A stretch of 64,000 bases of DNA from Marivivens donghaensis (GTDB lineage Bacteria > Pseudomonadota > Alphaproteobacteria > Rhodobacterales > Rhodobacteraceae). The stretch covers positions 372,001-436,000 of the forward strand of contig NZ_JALNPR010000002.1 in NCBI RefSeq assembly GCF_023541015.1, read 5' to 3'. The stretch's first letter is position 1. Every line of letters starts with the position of its first letter. A model generated the notes under the pieces. It worked only from the letters and a program-made list of their open reading frames with translations. It was not told the origin of the DNA and searched no databases. Of the stretch, positions 33,520 to 43,707 are shown in pieces. A program made the translations under genes and the position numbers.

Positions 33520-34398
33520 ATGAACCGTGACTGGATCGCAACTGCCCGCACTCTGTCAGAGGCATTGCCCTACCTTCAGCGATATTCGGGTGCGATCGTC
33601 GTGGTCAAGTTTGGCGGCAATGCCATGGGCGATCAGGATGCCATGGCTGATTTCGCACGAGATATCGTTCTTATGCGTCAGGTCGGCCTGAACCCCGTTG
33701 TCGTGCATGGCGGCGGCCCGATGATCAACGATCTGCTCGGTCGTCTTGGCATCGAATCCCAATGGGTGCGCGGCAAACGCGTAACCGACAAAGCAACTGT
33801 CGAAGTCGTTGAGATGGTTCTGACAGGCCTCGTCAACAAACGGATCGTTCAGGCGATTATGGACGAAGGCGGTCGCGCGGTTGGTCTGTCGGGCAAAGAC
33901 GACGACCTGATGGTTTGCGAACCCGACGATCCAGAATTGGGGTTTGTTGGACGTCCGGTCGAAATGAACGTCCAAGTGCTGCATGACATGTTTAATGCGG
34001 GCATCATTCCAGTGATTGCTCCCGTTGCTACTGGCATGAACGACAACGAAACGTTCAACGTAAACGGCGATACGGCCGCCGGTGCGATTGCGGGTGCACT
34101 CAAGGCCGATCGCCTGCTTTTGTTGACCGACGTATCTGGCGTGAAAAACAAAGACGGCGAAGTGATCACTCAAATGACGCCCGCTGAAGTGCGCGAAATG
34201 ATTGCAGATGGCACCATTGCAGGCGGCATGATCCCAAAAACAGAAACCGCTCTCAAAGCAATTGAGGACGGTGTACGCGGGGTGGTTATCCTTGATGGTC
34301 GGGTCGCGAATGCGTGCCTGCTCGAGCTGTTCACAGAACACGGCGCTGGCTCCATGATCCGCACCACCGAACCTCGTGTGAAGCCGCGCAATTCATGA
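33520..34398 (+). CDS. argB: Acetylglutamate kinase
   Basis: 292 residues. Phosphorylates N-acetylglutamate in arginine synthesis. Amino-acid-kinase blocks are seen: [12 protein letters not shown] (about 28-39), [54 protein letters not shown] and [14 protein letters not shown]. The last two and the N-terminal helix ([18 protein letters not shown]) fit the arginine-sensitive, hexameric type. The ATG at 33520 has a GAGGAAA site; a GTG 15 nt upstream is the alternative. Confidence 0.97.
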   Translation: MNRDWIATARTLSEALPYLQRYSGAIVVVKFGGNAMGDQDAMADFARDIVLMRQVGLNPVVVHGGGPMINDLLGRLGIESQWVRGKRVTDKATVEVVEMVLTGLVNKRIVQAIMDEGGRAVGLSGKDDDLMVCEPDDPELGFVGRPVEMNVQVLHDMFNAGIIPVIAPVATGMNDNETFNVNGDTAAGAIAGALKADRLLLLTDVSGVKNKDGEVITQMTPAEVREMIADGTIAGGMIPKTETALKAIEDGVRGVVILDGRVANACLLELFTEHGAGSMIRTTEPRVKPRNS

Positions 34399-35033
34399 CA
34401 AACCTCATCGGCGACTTGGAGGGATATGGCCTGAGAATTTCAGGAATTACTCCTCCATCCGCCGATGACAATCTCCCAGACTGGGCGACGGCGATTGCGC
34501 TGATCTCACCTAAAGAGCCCCAATTCTGGTCGCATTTTTGCGGTTCGCCAGAATGGCGCGATGGGCAAAGCGACCCCGTAGATCGTTGGTCTAAACGCGT
34601 CCTAAGCGAAGTCGCGGCCGCATATGACGGCGTCGCATATTTCCCGTTTGGTGGCGCCCCGTTCCATCCGTTTTACAGCTGGGCCATTCGTTCGGGGGCG
34701 TTTTGTGCCTCCCCCGTCGCGTTCTTGGCAGACGGCTCCGCAGGCTTATTCACGTCCTTTCGCGGCGCCATCGCACTTCGCGATGCACCTAAAGTCGTAT
34801 TAGCCCCTCCGCCCTGTGCGACGTGCGTCGCCAAACCATGCGTCACGGCCTGTCCGGCGTCAGCATTGGTGCCCGCAGGATATGATGTGGCAGCCTGTCA
34901 CGGTTACCTAACAGGGACGGAAGGTGCAGACTGCCTAAACAACGGATGCGCAGTTCGACGGTCCTGCCCCATTGGGTCGTCACAACGTCCACCTGCCCAG
35001 TCTGCGTACTTCATGAGTGAGTTTCACAAATGA
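34395..35033 (+). CDS. Ferredoxin-like two-cluster protein related to the QueG C-terminus
   Basis: 212 residues. The N-terminal half has no motif I can name. The C-terminal half carries [18 protein letters not shown] and then [25 protein letters not shown], giving enough cysteines for two [4Fe-4S] clusters in the arrangement seen in epoxyqueuosine reductase-like ferredoxins. The cobalamin-binding part of QueG is absent. It overlaps argB and the phosphatase gene by 4 nt on each side (ATGA), so it is co-translated with them. Electron transfer is likely; partner and pathway are unknown. Confidence 0.75.
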   Translation: MTNLIGDLEGYGLRISGITPPSADDNLPDWATAIALISPKEPQFWSHFCGSPEWRDGQSDPVDRWSKRVLSEVAAAYDGVAYFPFGGAPFHPFYSWAIRSGAFCASPVAFLADGSAGLFTSFRGAIALRDAPKVVLAPPPCATCVAKPCVTACPASALVPAGYDVAACHGYLTGTEGADCLNNGCAVRRSCPIGSSQRPPAQSAYFMSEFHK

Positions 35034-35539
35034 CCCTTCGACTTGTTCTTATTCGTCACGCCAAATCATCTTGGGATGACTTTTCCATTGAGGACCATGA
35101 TCGGCATTTGAACGAACGAGGACGGCGATCGGCACCAGCCATCGGGCAATGGATCGCTGACACAAGTGATATTCCGACGGAAGTTCTATGCTCCGACGCT
35201 AAACGTACGAAGGAAACGCTGGACCTTATGATGGAGCAGTGGCCGACTACGCCCGCAGTGCGCTATGTGCACTCTCTCTACCTCGCGCCCGCGACAACGA
35301 TGCTAGCCGAGTTGAAAACCGCGAAAGCGCCTATCGTTGCCATGATCGGCCACAACCCAGGTATCGGGAGCTTTGCTTGTGGGCTCGTCCATGATCGCCC
35401 CGACCATCCGAAATACGCTTCATACCCGACCTGCGCGACTGCCATCATCGACTTTGATGTGGCCCAATGGTCAGATGTGACTGCCGCCTCTGGTCGCGTC
35501 GTTGCCTTTACCACTCCACGCGAGTTGCTGAACGAGTAA
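35030..35539 (+). CDS. SixA-like histidine phosphatase family protein
   Basis: 169 residues. The RHG-type catalytic motif is LIRHAKSSWDD at the N-terminus, with NERGRRSAPAIG, CSDAKRTKETL and the second histidine in MIGHNPGIG. This is the short phosphohistidine phosphatase (SixA) pattern. The start overlaps the ferredoxin-like gene. The substrate cannot be told from sequence. Confidence 0.88.
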   Translation: MTLRLVLIRHAKSSWDDFSIEDHDRHLNERGRRSAPAIGQWIADTSDIPTEVLCSDAKRTKETLDLMMEQWPTTPAVRYVHSLYLAPATTMLAELKTAKAPIVAMIGHNPGIGSFACGLVHDRPDHPKYASYPTCATAIIDFDVAQWSDVTAASGRVVAFTTPRELLNE

Positions 35540-35560
35540 GGGCGGACACTAGGCCCGCCC
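35540..35560. terminator. Weak hairpin between convergent sixA-like and bztD genes
   Basis: GGGCGG and CCGCCC arms with a 9-nt loop right after the phosphatase stop, followed by CTTTCG. It could end transcription from the plus strand, and possibly bztD from the other side; the T-runs are short. Confidence 0.45.
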
Positions 35561-35581
35561 CTTTCGAAAATTTATCTGAGC

Positions 35582-36373
35582 TTAGTGGCCCAAAATCTGG
35601 CTCAAGAACAGCTTCGTGCGATCCGACTGAGGATCGTTAAAGAACGCATGTGGTTCGTTTTGTTCGATGATCTGACCCTGATCCATAAAGATCACGCGGT
35701 TCGCCACAGCTTGAGCAAAGCCCATCTCGTGGGTCACGCAGAGCATGGTCATGCCTTCTTCAGCCAGCTCGATCATGGTGTCGAGAACCTCTTTGATCAT
35801 CTCGGGGTCGAGAGCAGAGGTCGGTTCGTCGAACAGCATGATGCGCGGCTTCATGCAGAGCGAACGCGCAATCGCCACACGCTGCTGCTGACCACCCGAC
35901 AACATGCCCGGATACTTGTGGGCCTGATCGGGGATCTTTACCTTTTCAAGGTAGTGCATCGCAATATCTTCGGCCTCTTTGCGCGGGACCTTACGGACCC
36001 AGATTGGAGCCAGCGTGCAGTTCTCTAGAATGGTCAGGTGCGGGAACAGGTTGAAGTGCTGGAAGCACATACCAACCTCAGAACGGATCTTATCGATGTT
36101 TTTGAGGTCAGAGGTCAGCTCTGTCCCATCAACAATAATGTCACCCGACTGGTGCTCTTCGAGGCGGTTGATACAGCGAATGAGCGTCGACTTACCAGAG
36201 CCCGACGGACCACAGATTACGATCCGCTCACCGCGCTGAACGGTCAAGTTGATGTCACGCAACACGTGGAACTGACCGTACCACTTGTTCATGTTGTTGA
36301 TCTGAATGGCGACCTCATCAGAGATCGTCATGTGGCTGCGGTCGATTTGACGTTCGATTGCAAGTTCGGACAT
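35582..36373 (-). CDS. bztD: Polar amino-acid ABC transporter ATP-binding protein (BztD/AapP)
   Basis: 263 residues. Walker [10 protein letters not shown] (about 52-60), Q-loop region [13 protein letters not shown], signature LSGGQQQR, Walker [13 protein letters not shown] and switch histidine VTHEMGF. Powers uptake of glutamate, glutamine, aspartate and asparagine in the Rhodobacter Bzt system. The ATG at 36373 has an AAGGAG site and lies 10 nt beyond the bztC stop. Confidence 0.96.
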   Translation of the reverse strand: MSELAIERQIDRSHMTISDEVAIQINNMNKWYGQFHVLRDINLTVQRGERIVICGPSGSGKSTLIRCINRLEEHQSGDIIVDGTELTSDLKNIDKIRSEVGMCFQHFNLFPHLTILENCTLAPIWVRKVPRKEAEDIAMHYLEKVKIPDQAHKYPGMLSGGQQQRVAIARSLCMKPRIMLFDEPTSALDPEMIKEVLDTMIELAEEGMTMLCVTHEMGFAQAVANRVIFMDQGQIIEQNEPHAFFNDPQSDRTKLFLSQILGH

Positions 36374-36383
36374 GGCGGTCTCC

Positions 36384-38246
36384 TTAGCGGTGTCCACGCT
36401 GGAGTTTTTTTTCCAGCCAGAGCGAGTAGCGGCCCATGCTGAAGCATGAGACAAAGAACAAAAGGCCGATAAAGACGAACAGTTCCCAATAGACGCCGTT
36501 CCATTCGGCAGCGGCACGGATCGAGTTCGATAGGTTGAGCGGGTCAAGTAGACCAATAATGCCAACCAGTGTGGTGTCTTTAAACAGACCGATGAAGGTG
36601 TTCACGATCCCAGGGATCGAGATTTTGAGTGCCTGCGGAAGCACGATCAAACGCATCGATTTCCAGTAGTCGAGGCCAAGCGAATCCGCCGCTTCGAACT
36701 GTCCCTTCGGCAGTGCCGCAAGGCCCCCACGAATAACCTCTGCGATGTAAGCAGCGGCAAAGAGAGTCACCATAATCACAACGCGCAACACAAGGTCGAA
36801 CGATGTGCGTGGCGGCAGGAAGTAGTTCAAGAGCAGTGACGCCGTGAACAGCCAAACGATCAGCGGCACGCCGCGGATAATTTCGATGAACGCAACGGCG
36901 AACCCTTTGACGATCGGAAGATTGGCCTGACGTGCCAACGCCAGCAAAACGCCGAGTGGCAAGGACAGCACGATACCTGCCACACCGATGATCATCGCAA
37001 GCATAAAGCCACCGAAATCACGGCTGGTCACAGGCGCTAGGCCCAGAATACCGAGCCGTTCATAAGCGGTCTCGATGTTGGCATGTAGGTTTAGGACCGC
37101 AGTATCCGCGTCGAGATATGCACGCAGCGCGTCGACGGCTTCGGGCGATGTCCCAGCGGGCACCTGATTGACCGAAACCAGATTGTGCAGCCCGTCAGGC
37201 AGAGCTGCTTCCATCTCAGCTGCGGTCACGATGGCATTGGGCAGGTCGGCTTCCCACTGAGGCAGAGCTTCGATGTTGGCCAACAGACCGTTTGCGTCAC
37301 TGATCGCTTGTTGCAGTTTGAATGCTGTAAAGCCCAGCGCCGTGTAATGACGACGCTCTACCATCAGTTCGTCCATGATCGCGTTGAATGCCGACTTTTG
37401 GTCGGACGACGGTTCGGACCCAGCTTCACGAGCCGCGAGCATTTCAACGACCAGCACATCTTTCTCAGCGGTCAGTTCGTTGATCTTCTCCTGCACGGCG
37501 GCCTGTTCAGCCTCGATCTCATCGATTTGCGCAGGATTTGTAACAAGCGTTTCGAGTAGCTCGGCTTTCGTCCCGTCGATGCGCGACAAGGCAACGGCCT
37601 TGTGCAACGCTCCGTTGATAGATGGCATAGCAATCATCCACCAGAGCGCAGCGCCAGCAATTCCGAGTGCCACAGCCCCGAACGCACCCGCGAAACGGCC
37701 ACCGATTTTGAAGCCTACTGCACCCACGACGAAGCCGAGGATCACAAGGATCGGAACCCAGAACGAGCCCCCCCAGAGGAGCCACGTGCCGAGGAACGGG
37801 AACAGAATCGAGAACCAGAGCAGTTGTTTCGGCAACCGAGCCGAGAACAGAATTGGCGCCAATGCGACGAACATCAGAATGAAGACGAGGATCGGGCGCC
37901 AGTAGCTCTCAGCTGGGTAAAAGCCAAAGAGCAGCTGAAGCCAACGGTCGCTGATGACTGCGAAACACGCGCCGCCATGGGTGGTCAGACCCTCCAAAAC
38001 AGCCAGAGTTTCACGACATTCATTGAGCGATCCAGCAGTCCATACCGAGTTCCAGAACCACGGAACCAGCGCGAAAAGCAACTTCACCAGAACGTAGATG
38101 GAAACGAGCGAAAGAAGCGTGTTCTTCCAGCCCGAGAACAGGTTTTCCCGCATCCATTTGACCGCACCTTGTTCCTTGAGAGGTGGCTCGGACGGTGGGA
38201 TCATGGATTCGCGCACATAGCGAACGGTTTGCGCATTATCAGACAT
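36384..38246 (-). CDS. bztC: Amino-acid ABC transporter permease BztC/AapM with large insert
   Basis: 620 residues, about 190 longer than Rhodobacter BztC (about 430). Residues 40-205 carry the usual N-terminal membrane segments. About 405-615 form the permease core with the EAA loop [23 protein letters not shown]. Between them, about 207-400, lies an extra soluble region rich in Glu, Ala and Leu heptads ([20 protein letters not shown]), likely a coiled coil in the periplasm. The frame is open and codon use looks normal, so it is an insertion rather than a fusion error. Confidence 0.93.
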   Translation of the reverse strand: MSDNAQTVRYVRESMIPPSEPPLKEQGAVKWMRENLFSGWKNTLLSLVSIYVLVKLLFALVPWFWNSVWTAGSLNECRETLAVLEGLTTHGGACFAVISDRWLQLLFGFYPAESYWRPILVFILMFVALAPILFSARLPKQLLWFSILFPFLGTWLLWGGSFWVPILVILGFVVGAVGFKIGGRFAGAFGAVALGIAGAALWWMIAMPSINGALHKAVALSRIDGTKAELLETLVTNPAQIDEIEAEQAAVQEKINELTAEKDVLVVEMLAAREAGSEPSSDQKSAFNAIMDELMVERRHYTALGFTAFKLQQAISDANGLLANIEALPQWEADLPNAIVTAAEMEAALPDGLHNLVSVNQVPAGTSPEAVDALRAYLDADTAVLNLHANIETAYERLGILGLAPVTSRDFGGFMLAMIIGVAGIVLSLPLGVLLALARQANLPIVKGFAVAFIEIIRGVPLIVWLFTASLLLNYFLPPRTSFDLVLRVVIMVTLFAAAYIAEVIRGGLAALPKGQFEAADSLGLDYWKSMRLIVLPQALKISIPGIVNTFIGLFKDTTLVGIIGLLDPLNLSNSIRAAAEWNGVYWELFVFIGLLFFVSCFSMGRYSLWLEKKLQRGHR

Positions 38247-38247
38247 C

Positions 38248-39525
38248 TTAGCGCTCCTTCAGCTTAACGCGGTCATTGAACCAGTTCATCCCTGTCGAAA
38301 TCGCGAGACTGAGCAGGAGATAGAACAAACCAACGAGAAGAATACCTTCGAGCTCGCGCCCTGTTTGGTTCACGGTAATGCCGCCCAAAGTGGAACGGAC
38401 ATCCATGTAACCAATGGCGATCGCGAGCGAAGAGTTCTTCGTCAGGTTCAAGAATTGAGAGATTAGCGGTGGAATGATCACGCGCAGAGCCTGCGGCAGG
38501 ATCACCAAACGCATCGTGCGGTTCGGACGAAGTCCCAGTGCAAACGCCGCTTCGGTTTGGCCTTTGGACACGGCGTTAATACCGCCACGAACGATCTCTG
38601 CGATAAATGCGCCTGTGTAGAGCGACAGAGCCAACCACAGCGCCAACAGAGAGTTGCGAAGGTGTGTACCACCCGCAAAGTTAAAGCCCGACAGTTCTGG
38701 TTTGCCCAGATAAAAACCAAGACCCCAGAGGAGCGCAGCGATTGGGGCAACGATAATCAGCAGATTAACCCACCACGTCGTTGGACGAACACCTGTCGCA
38801 TTTTGAATATCCGCAGCGCGGGTATTTACCAGTTTAACAACAAGAAGGCTCGCCACCAGAGTAAGCAAAATAACAATCAAGTCGATGCTGACATTGAAAT
38901 ACAGGTCCGCAAAAATGCCACCTGGTTTGATTTCAACATCGCCCAAACCGTTCGCAAATAGGGGTTCAGGGATATAAGCACCACGGTTCGTGATCGCCAC
39001 ATTGTCGGCGAGTGCCATGCTCGCGACCGGATTTTCACCACGGAAATCTTTGGGCGACGGCGTGGATTCTGTCATCACAGCAAAAATCGCGATGATCCAA
39101 AGCAGCAGCGGAACGTTGCGGAAGCCTTCGACGTAAACAGCAGCCAGACGCGACACGATCCAGTTTTTCGAAAGTCGCAGGACACCAAAAATAACGCCGA
39201 GTATCGTCGCGAGAACGCAACCAAGGCCAGCGACCAACAACGTATTCAGAATGCCGACCAGCGCCGCACGTCCGTGCGTCGCATTAGAATCGTAAGCAAT
39301 CAGACGTTGGTTGATGTCGTATCCCGACCGGTTTCCAAGAAACTCGAGCGTGAAATCTTTGCCCAATGCGGTCAGGTTTGCGACGGTATTGCGCGCAAGC
39401 CACCACAGGGCCGCGACGATCAGCACAGTCGCGATCACCTGAATGGTAATCGAACGATAGCGCGTATCGTAAATGAGCTGACTTAGCCGAAAGCCTTGCT
39501 TCGGCGTATCCGTGAGCGTGGTCAT
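38248..39525 (-). CDS. bztB: Amino-acid ABC transporter permease BztB/AapQ
   Basis: 425 residues with about eight membrane segments. HisM-type core with LVGILNTLLVAGLGCVLATILGVIFGVLRLS early and the EAA loop EAAFALGLRPNRTMRLVILPQAL late. A long middle segment separates the two core halves, as in Rhodobacter BztB. The bztC start follows the stop by 1 nt, implying coupled translation. Confidence 0.96.
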   Translation of the reverse strand: MTTLTDTPKQGFRLSQLIYDTRYRSITIQVIATVLIVAALWWLARNTVANLTALGKDFTLEFLGNRSGYDINQRLIAYDSNATHGRAALVGILNTLLVAGLGCVLATILGVIFGVLRLSKNWIVSRLAAVYVEGFRNVPLLLWIIAIFAVMTESTPSPKDFRGENPVASMALADNVAITNRGAYIPEPLFANGLGDVEIKPGGIFADLYFNVSIDLIVILLTLVASLLVVKLVNTRAADIQNATGVRPTTWWVNLLIIVAPIAALLWGLGFYLGKPELSGFNFAGGTHLRNSLLALWLALSLYTGAFIAEIVRGGINAVSKGQTEAAFALGLRPNRTMRLVILPQALRVIIPPLISQFLNLTKNSSLAIAIGYMDVRSTLGGITVNQTGRELEGILLVGLFYLLLSLAISTGMNWFNDRVKLKER

Positions 39526-39610
39526 AAAAGTCTCCCCGGCTCCCGACGCGACAGGAGGTCACCGGTTATCCGGTTGTTGGCAATGTCGCGGGGGGGCACT
39601 TCAAGTATGA

Positions 39611-39637
39611 AAAGGGCGCAGATTGACTGCGCCCTTT
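39611..39637 (-). promoter_or_regulatory. Hairpin between bztA and bztB
   Basis: AAAGGGCGCAG and CTGCGCCCTTT form an 11-bp perfect stem with a 5-nt loop, 14 nt after the bztA stop. It lacks a T-run. Such hairpins after the binding-protein gene are known to stabilise its message and lower expression of the membrane subunits. Confidence 0.75.
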
Positions 39638-39650
39638 CCGGTAGATCAAC

Positions 39651-40670
39651 TTAACGGAACGGCGGTGCGTAGATCAGGCCGCCTTCGGTCCATTGTGCGT
39701 TCAGACCACGTGCAAGGCCGATCGGAGTGTTAACACCGATGTTCTTTTCGAACAGTTCGCCGTAGTTGCCGCCAGCAGCAATCGCGCGAACAGCCCACTG
39801 AGCGTCCAGACCGATCATCGCGCCAAGGTCACCTTCGGTGCCGAGCAGGCGGTTGATTTCTGGGTTGGTGGTCGCAGCAGCGGCCAGCTCTTCAACGTTC
39901 GCAGAGGTCACGCCGAGTTCTTCAGCAGCGATCAGAGCGTTGAGGGTCCACATTGCGATATCACCCCATTCGTTGTCGCCGTGACGAACAACCGGGCCGA
40001 GCGGCTCTTTGGAGATGATTTCCGGAAGGATCACGTGATCGCCTGGTGCTTCGAAGGTTGCGCGAGTTGCAGCAAGGCCCGAAGCGTCAGTGGTGTAAAC
40101 GTCACAAGCGCCAGCAAGGTACTGCTGCTGTGCTTCCGCGTTGGTTTCGATCGGGATCGGCTCGTAGCTGATGTTGTTGGCGCGGAAGAAGTCGGCCAAG
40201 TTCAGCTCTGTGGTGGTACCAGTTTGGATACAAACGGTTGCACCGTCGAGGTCTTTAGCCGAAGTCACGCCGAGCGATTTCGGTACCATGAAGCCTTGAC
40301 CGTCGTAGTAGTTCACGCCGATGAAGTCGAGCTTCAGGTCGGTGTCGCGCGAGAAGGTCCAAGTGGTGTTACGTGCCAGAATGTCGATCTCGCCCGAAGC
40401 CAGCGCGGTGAAACGCACTTGGGTGGTGAGCGGAACGAATTCAACAGCGGTCGAGTCGCCCAAAACAGCAGCAGCAACAGCGCGGCATACAGCAACGTCA
40501 AAACCTTCCCAAACGCCATTTGCGTCGGGCTGCGAGAAGCCGGTCAGGCCGGACGACACGCCACAGTTCAGTTTACCACGGGCTTTGACATCATCGAGCG
40601 TGGATGCCGATGCGCTTGCAGCGGTCAAACCAGCGACGGCCAGAGCGCCGAGCATAATGGATTTCTTCAT
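39651..40670 (-). CDS. bztA: Amino-acid ABC transporter periplasmic binding protein (BztA/AapJ)
   Basis: 339 residues. A signal peptide of about 22 residues (KKSIMLGALAVAGLTAASASA) is followed by the binding fold with LNCGVSSGLTGFSQPDANGVWEGFDVAVCRAVAAAVLGD, a family 3 solute-binding signature. Captures glutamate-type amino acids for BztBC. It is the first gene of the bzt operon. Confidence 0.96.
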   Translation of the reverse strand: MKKSIMLGALAVAGLTAASASASTLDDVKARGKLNCGVSSGLTGFSQPDANGVWEGFDVAVCRAVAAAVLGDSTAVEFVPLTTQVRFTALASGEIDILARNTTWTFSRDTDLKLDFIGVNYYDGQGFMVPKSLGVTSAKDLDGATVCIQTGTTTELNLADFFRANNISYEPIPIETNAEAQQQYLAGACDVYTTDASGLAATRATFEAPGDHVILPEIISKEPLGPVVRHGDNEWGDIAMWTLNALIAAEELGVTSANVEELAAAATTNPEINRLLGTEGDLGAMIGLDAQWAVRAIAAGGNYGELFEKNIGVNTPIGLARGLNAQWTEGGLIYAPPFR

Positions 40671-40872
40671 TTCTACCTCTTCCTGAGTTCCCGATACTTA
40701 CGATCGGGGTTTTCGCTTTGATAGCGTATGGCGCGGCAGGGGTACCACCACGAAGCCTTAGATTGGTCTCAAACTATCTATTTGGTCAAGGGGGACCAGA
40801 CGGGAATATTCCCTTGATCTTGGGTCAACTGGCCGCAAATTTGATCTTAGGCAGGAAAAAAGCCTGCGGATT

Positions 40873-41583
40873 TCAGCTTCGCAACATTTGATAGATCCGC
40901 GCGGCCATTAAAAACTCGCCTTGCTTGTGGTTCGCTAACACCGTGGCCTCATCATCTTGACCCCATTGCTCTTCCTGCCACAATTCATCGACTCGCGACT
41001 TCAACCAAGCGTCTTGTGCAGTCAAATGTCCCTCTGTGACGGCGAATGCCAGCACGAGCGACCCGCTAATTCCCACCAGATCGTGAAATGCCGCGATTTC
41101 AAAAGGGCTTAGCGCTCCAACATGGCCACGCAGAACACGCAGGTTCTCGTCAGATTGGGTCACGGGCATCACACCGAATCCACAGACCAAGCGGGTGCCA
41201 AAACGCCCCTCCGCCCAATCAAGAATCGGGTCCCATTCATCAGATTGACGCTTTGTTAATTCAACTGGGCTATCTGCCCGATAACAGAGCAAGTCGCTGC
41301 CGCCGTAGGCAGAAAGCATATCGGCCACTTCGTCAAACTGGGCCGAAACCTTATCCAACGCAGCATTTGCAGACCGCGTGATCGGCATAGATTCGGGCTT
41401 CACTTCCTCGGTCTGAGCATCCCACTCGGCGGCGATGGCTTCCGCCATGGCCTTGGTGGGAACAACCATGAGCGCCTTGGCGGGCGTTCTGACCGGGCGC
41501 CCATCCAACTCTACACGGTAGCCGCCCTCTACTTCGCTGATAGTTGCTTCTTTCCAGAACCGTTTTGCTTTCCAACCGCTCAT
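40873..41583 (-). CDS. ATP12 family F1-ATPase assembly chaperone
   Basis: 236 residues. Family blocks: AKRFWKEA near the N-terminus, YRVELDGRPVRTPAKALMVVP, IAAEWDAQ, MPITRSANAALDKV, DLLCYRA and LDWAEGRFG. The mitochondrial relative helps assemble the alpha subunit of F1. The ATG overlaps the HAD gene stop as ATGA. ATP12 proteins are an alphaproteobacterial trait. Confidence 0.94.
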   Translation of the reverse strand: MSGWKAKRFWKEATISEVEGGYRVELDGRPVRTPAKALMVVPTKAMAEAIAAEWDAQTEEVKPESMPITRSANAALDKVSAQFDEVADMLSAYGGSDLLCYRADSPVELTKRQSDEWDPILDWAEGRFGTRLVCGFGVMPVTQSDENLRVLRGHVGALSPFEIAAFHDLVGISGSLVLAFAVTEGHLTAQDAWLKSRVDELWQEEQWGQDDEATVLANHKQGEFLMAARIYQMLRS

Positions 41584-42257
41584 GATCGGGCCTCCAGTAG
41601 TTCATTAATCGCTGCGGGGAGTTCGGCAAAATCACCGACAATCCGATCCGCGCTTAGTGTTTCGACGGCGTGATAGCCCCAAGATACTCCAATCGCAGCA
41701 ACACCAGCAGCTTTGGCCATATCCATGTCGTAGGTGGTATCCCCAACCATAACAGTTCTAGACCGCGCAACGCCTGCCTCATCGACCGCCGTAAAAATCA
41801 TCGAAGGGTGAGGTTTCGACGGATGGAAATCAGCGACCTGCCGCGAGACAAAATAGCCCTCTAGCCCATGCGCCTCAATCAAAGCGTCCAACCCGCGCTT
41901 TGATTTTCCTGTAGCAACGGCGAGCAGCGTCCAAGGGTCAGCACGCAACTGGTCAAGCACCTCACGCGCACCCGAGAAAAACGGGCTAGACGCAGCGGCA
42001 CCTTCTGCACTGCGATAGGTAAAGAAGGCGTCCTTGTAGGTTTGCACAATGCGCTGCGCCTCGTTGTCTGAGGCTGTTGGTGCGAGCAAAGCTACGGCGC
42101 GATCAAGTGATAACCCTACAATTCCCTTGATCGCATCACGCGAAGGCGACGGGAGGCCCACGCCATCAAAAGCAGCTTCCATCGAACGAACGATCAGTCC
42201 CTGACTATCGACCAACGTTCCATCGACATCAAAAATAACGAGGCGCAGTTCACTCAT
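41580..42257 (-). CDS. HAD-family hydrolase, phosphoglycolate-phosphatase-like
   Basis: 225 residues. HAD motif I is FDVDGTLVDS (Asp nucleophile at about residue 9), motif II lies in LLAVATGKSKRG, motif III is KPHPSM and motif IV is MVGDTTYDMDMAKAAG. An alpha-helical cap follows motif I. The substrate is uncertain. It overlaps rluC by 8 nt and the ATP12 gene by 4 nt. Confidence 0.92.
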   Translation of the reverse strand: MSELRLVIFDVDGTLVDSQGLIVRSMEAAFDGVGLPSPSRDAIKGIVGLSLDRAVALLAPTASDNEAQRIVQTYKDAFFTYRSAEGAAASSPFFSGAREVLDQLRADPWTLLAVATGKSKRGLDALIEAHGLEGYFVSRQVADFHPSKPHPSMIFTAVDEAGVARSRTVMVGDTTYDMDMAKAAGVAAIGVSWGYHAVETLSADRIVGDFAELPAAINELLEARS

Positions 42258-43302
42258 CTTCCGTCACAAAAGGATCGATAGGCGGATAGTTCACATCCCA
42301 CCCAAAGAAGTCCCAGGTTTCCTGCATATGCGGCGGAAGCGGGGCTTGAAGGGTGATGATCTCTTTGGTGATCGGATGTTCGAACGAGATCATACGCGCA
42401 TGGAGGTGCAGTCTTTTACTCAACTCGCCACCAACACCAGCGCCCCAACCATCGCCAAGGTTCTCAGTTGAAGAACCGCCATATTTACCGTCGCCAATAA
42501 TCGGGTGACCAAGTTCCGCGATGTGCGCACGGAGCTGGTGCGTGCGGCCAGTGATCGGCGTCATCGCGACCCATGCAATCCGCGACCCTGCGAGGTCGAT
42601 GGTGAAAAAGTCGGTATGGGCCCGTTTCGCGCCCTCATGCTCGTCCAATTTAGCAGGGTGAACACAAACCATCTTTTCGCCTTCACCACCGCGGCCACGA
42701 CCCGGCGCTTTCATCAGGCCGTATTTGATCGAACCAGCACGCGGCGACGGAACACCAGCGACCGCTGCCCAGTAGATCTTGCGAACATTGCGGTGACGCA
42801 GAGCCTCAGACAACCGACGGGCAACGCGATCCGTGCGGGCCAGAAGCAAGAGGCCAGATGTATCTTTGTCCAGACGATGCACCAGCTTTGGCTTGTCTTT
42901 GTAGCCGAACATCAAAGCCTCGGCCAAAGCATCAACGTGACGGTCGCCCTGCCCCGATCCGCCCTGTGACGGCAGGCCCGAAGGTTTATCCAACGCGATG
43001 ATGTGCTCATCTTTCCAGACCACACAGGACTGGATCATCTCAACGTCAGATCGCGTAATTTTGCGATCAAACTTGGGCGCAGGCTTCACAGCCTCTTCGC
43101 CCATCGGCGGGATACGGACGGTTTGCCCGGCCTCGATGCGCGAATTCGACTTCACACGACCGCCATCCACCCGCAGTTCGCCCTTGCGACACATCTTTTC
43201 GATGCGGCCTTGGGTCAGGTGGGGGTAAAGCTTGCGAAGCCAGCGGTCGATCCGCTGATCGCCATCGTCTTCGCTGATTGTGATGTTTTGGACACCGCTC
43301 AT
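42250..43302 (-). CDS. rluC: 23S rRNA pseudouridine synthase, RluC/RluD family
   Basis: 350 residues. N-terminal S4 RNA-binding domain (QRIDRWLRKLYPHLTQGRIEKMCRKGELRVDGGRV), then the catalytic core with HRLDKDTSGLLLLAR (catalytic Asp) and ITGRTHQLRAHIAELGHPIIGDGKYG. It modifies uridines in 23S rRNA; RluC is more likely than RluD but not certain. The start overlaps the crcB stop as ATGA. Confidence 0.92.
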   Translation of the reverse strand: MSGVQNITISEDDGDQRIDRWLRKLYPHLTQGRIEKMCRKGELRVDGGRVKSNSRIEAGQTVRIPPMGEEAVKPAPKFDRKITRSDVEMIQSCVVWKDEHIIALDKPSGLPSQGGSGQGDRHVDALAEALMFGYKDKPKLVHRLDKDTSGLLLLARTDRVARRLSEALRHRNVRKIYWAAVAGVPSPRAGSIKYGLMKAPGRGRGGEGEKMVCVHPAKLDEHEGAKRAHTDFFTIDLAGSRIAWVAMTPITGRTHQLRAHIAELGHPIIGDGKYGGSSTENLGDGWGAGVGGELSKRLHLHARMISFEHPITKEIITLQAPLPPHMQETWDFFGWDVNYPPIDPFVTEDE

Positions 43303-43676
43303 TGTAGCACCATTCGGCCAAAGGCCATTCCTGCGACCAGTGCCGCAATTCCGACGATCACCGTGCCGAGGACATAGGCACCAGCCAGCACGATTTCACC
43401 GCGATTATAAAGTGTCACAGCATCCAGCGAATAGGCCGAAAACGTTGTGAAACCACCCAATACACCTGTCATCAAAAACGGCGCGAATTTGTTGCCGCCC
43501 TTCTCTGCTAGGACAACAACCATAAGCCCCATTAGGAACGACCCAAAGACATTCACGACGACCGTACCAAAGGGAAACCCAGGTCCGATCAAGCGCATGA
43601 CGCCCACGTTGGTCAGATAACGTAGCGCTGCGCCTATAGCACCGCCCGCCGCGACAAAGAGAGTATTCCAGATCAT
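43299..43676 (-). CDS. crcB: Fluoride ion channel CrcB/Fluc
   Basis: 125 residues with four membrane segments. Signature GGAIGAALRYLTN, FPFGTVVVNVFGSFLMG and GVLGGFTTFSAYSLD. Exports fluoride passively as a dimer. The ATG at 43676 has an AAGGAG site. No fluoride riboswitch is visible upstream; it lies 31 nt after rarA. Confidence 0.95.
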   Translation of the reverse strand: MIWNTLFVAAGGAIGAALRYLTNVGVMRLIGPGFPFGTVVVNVFGSFLMGLMVVVLAEKGGNKFAPFLMTGVLGGFTTFSAYSLDAVTLYNRGEIVLAGAYVLGTVIVGIAALVAGMAFGRMVLQ

Positions 43677-43707
43677 CCGCGCTCCTTGGCTGTTCAGCAG
43701 CAAAGAG

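Noticed and set aside
43676-43707. Fluoride riboswitch ahead of crcB
   Set aside because: Only 31 nt separate crcB from rarA, too short for the element, and no matching sequence is seen.
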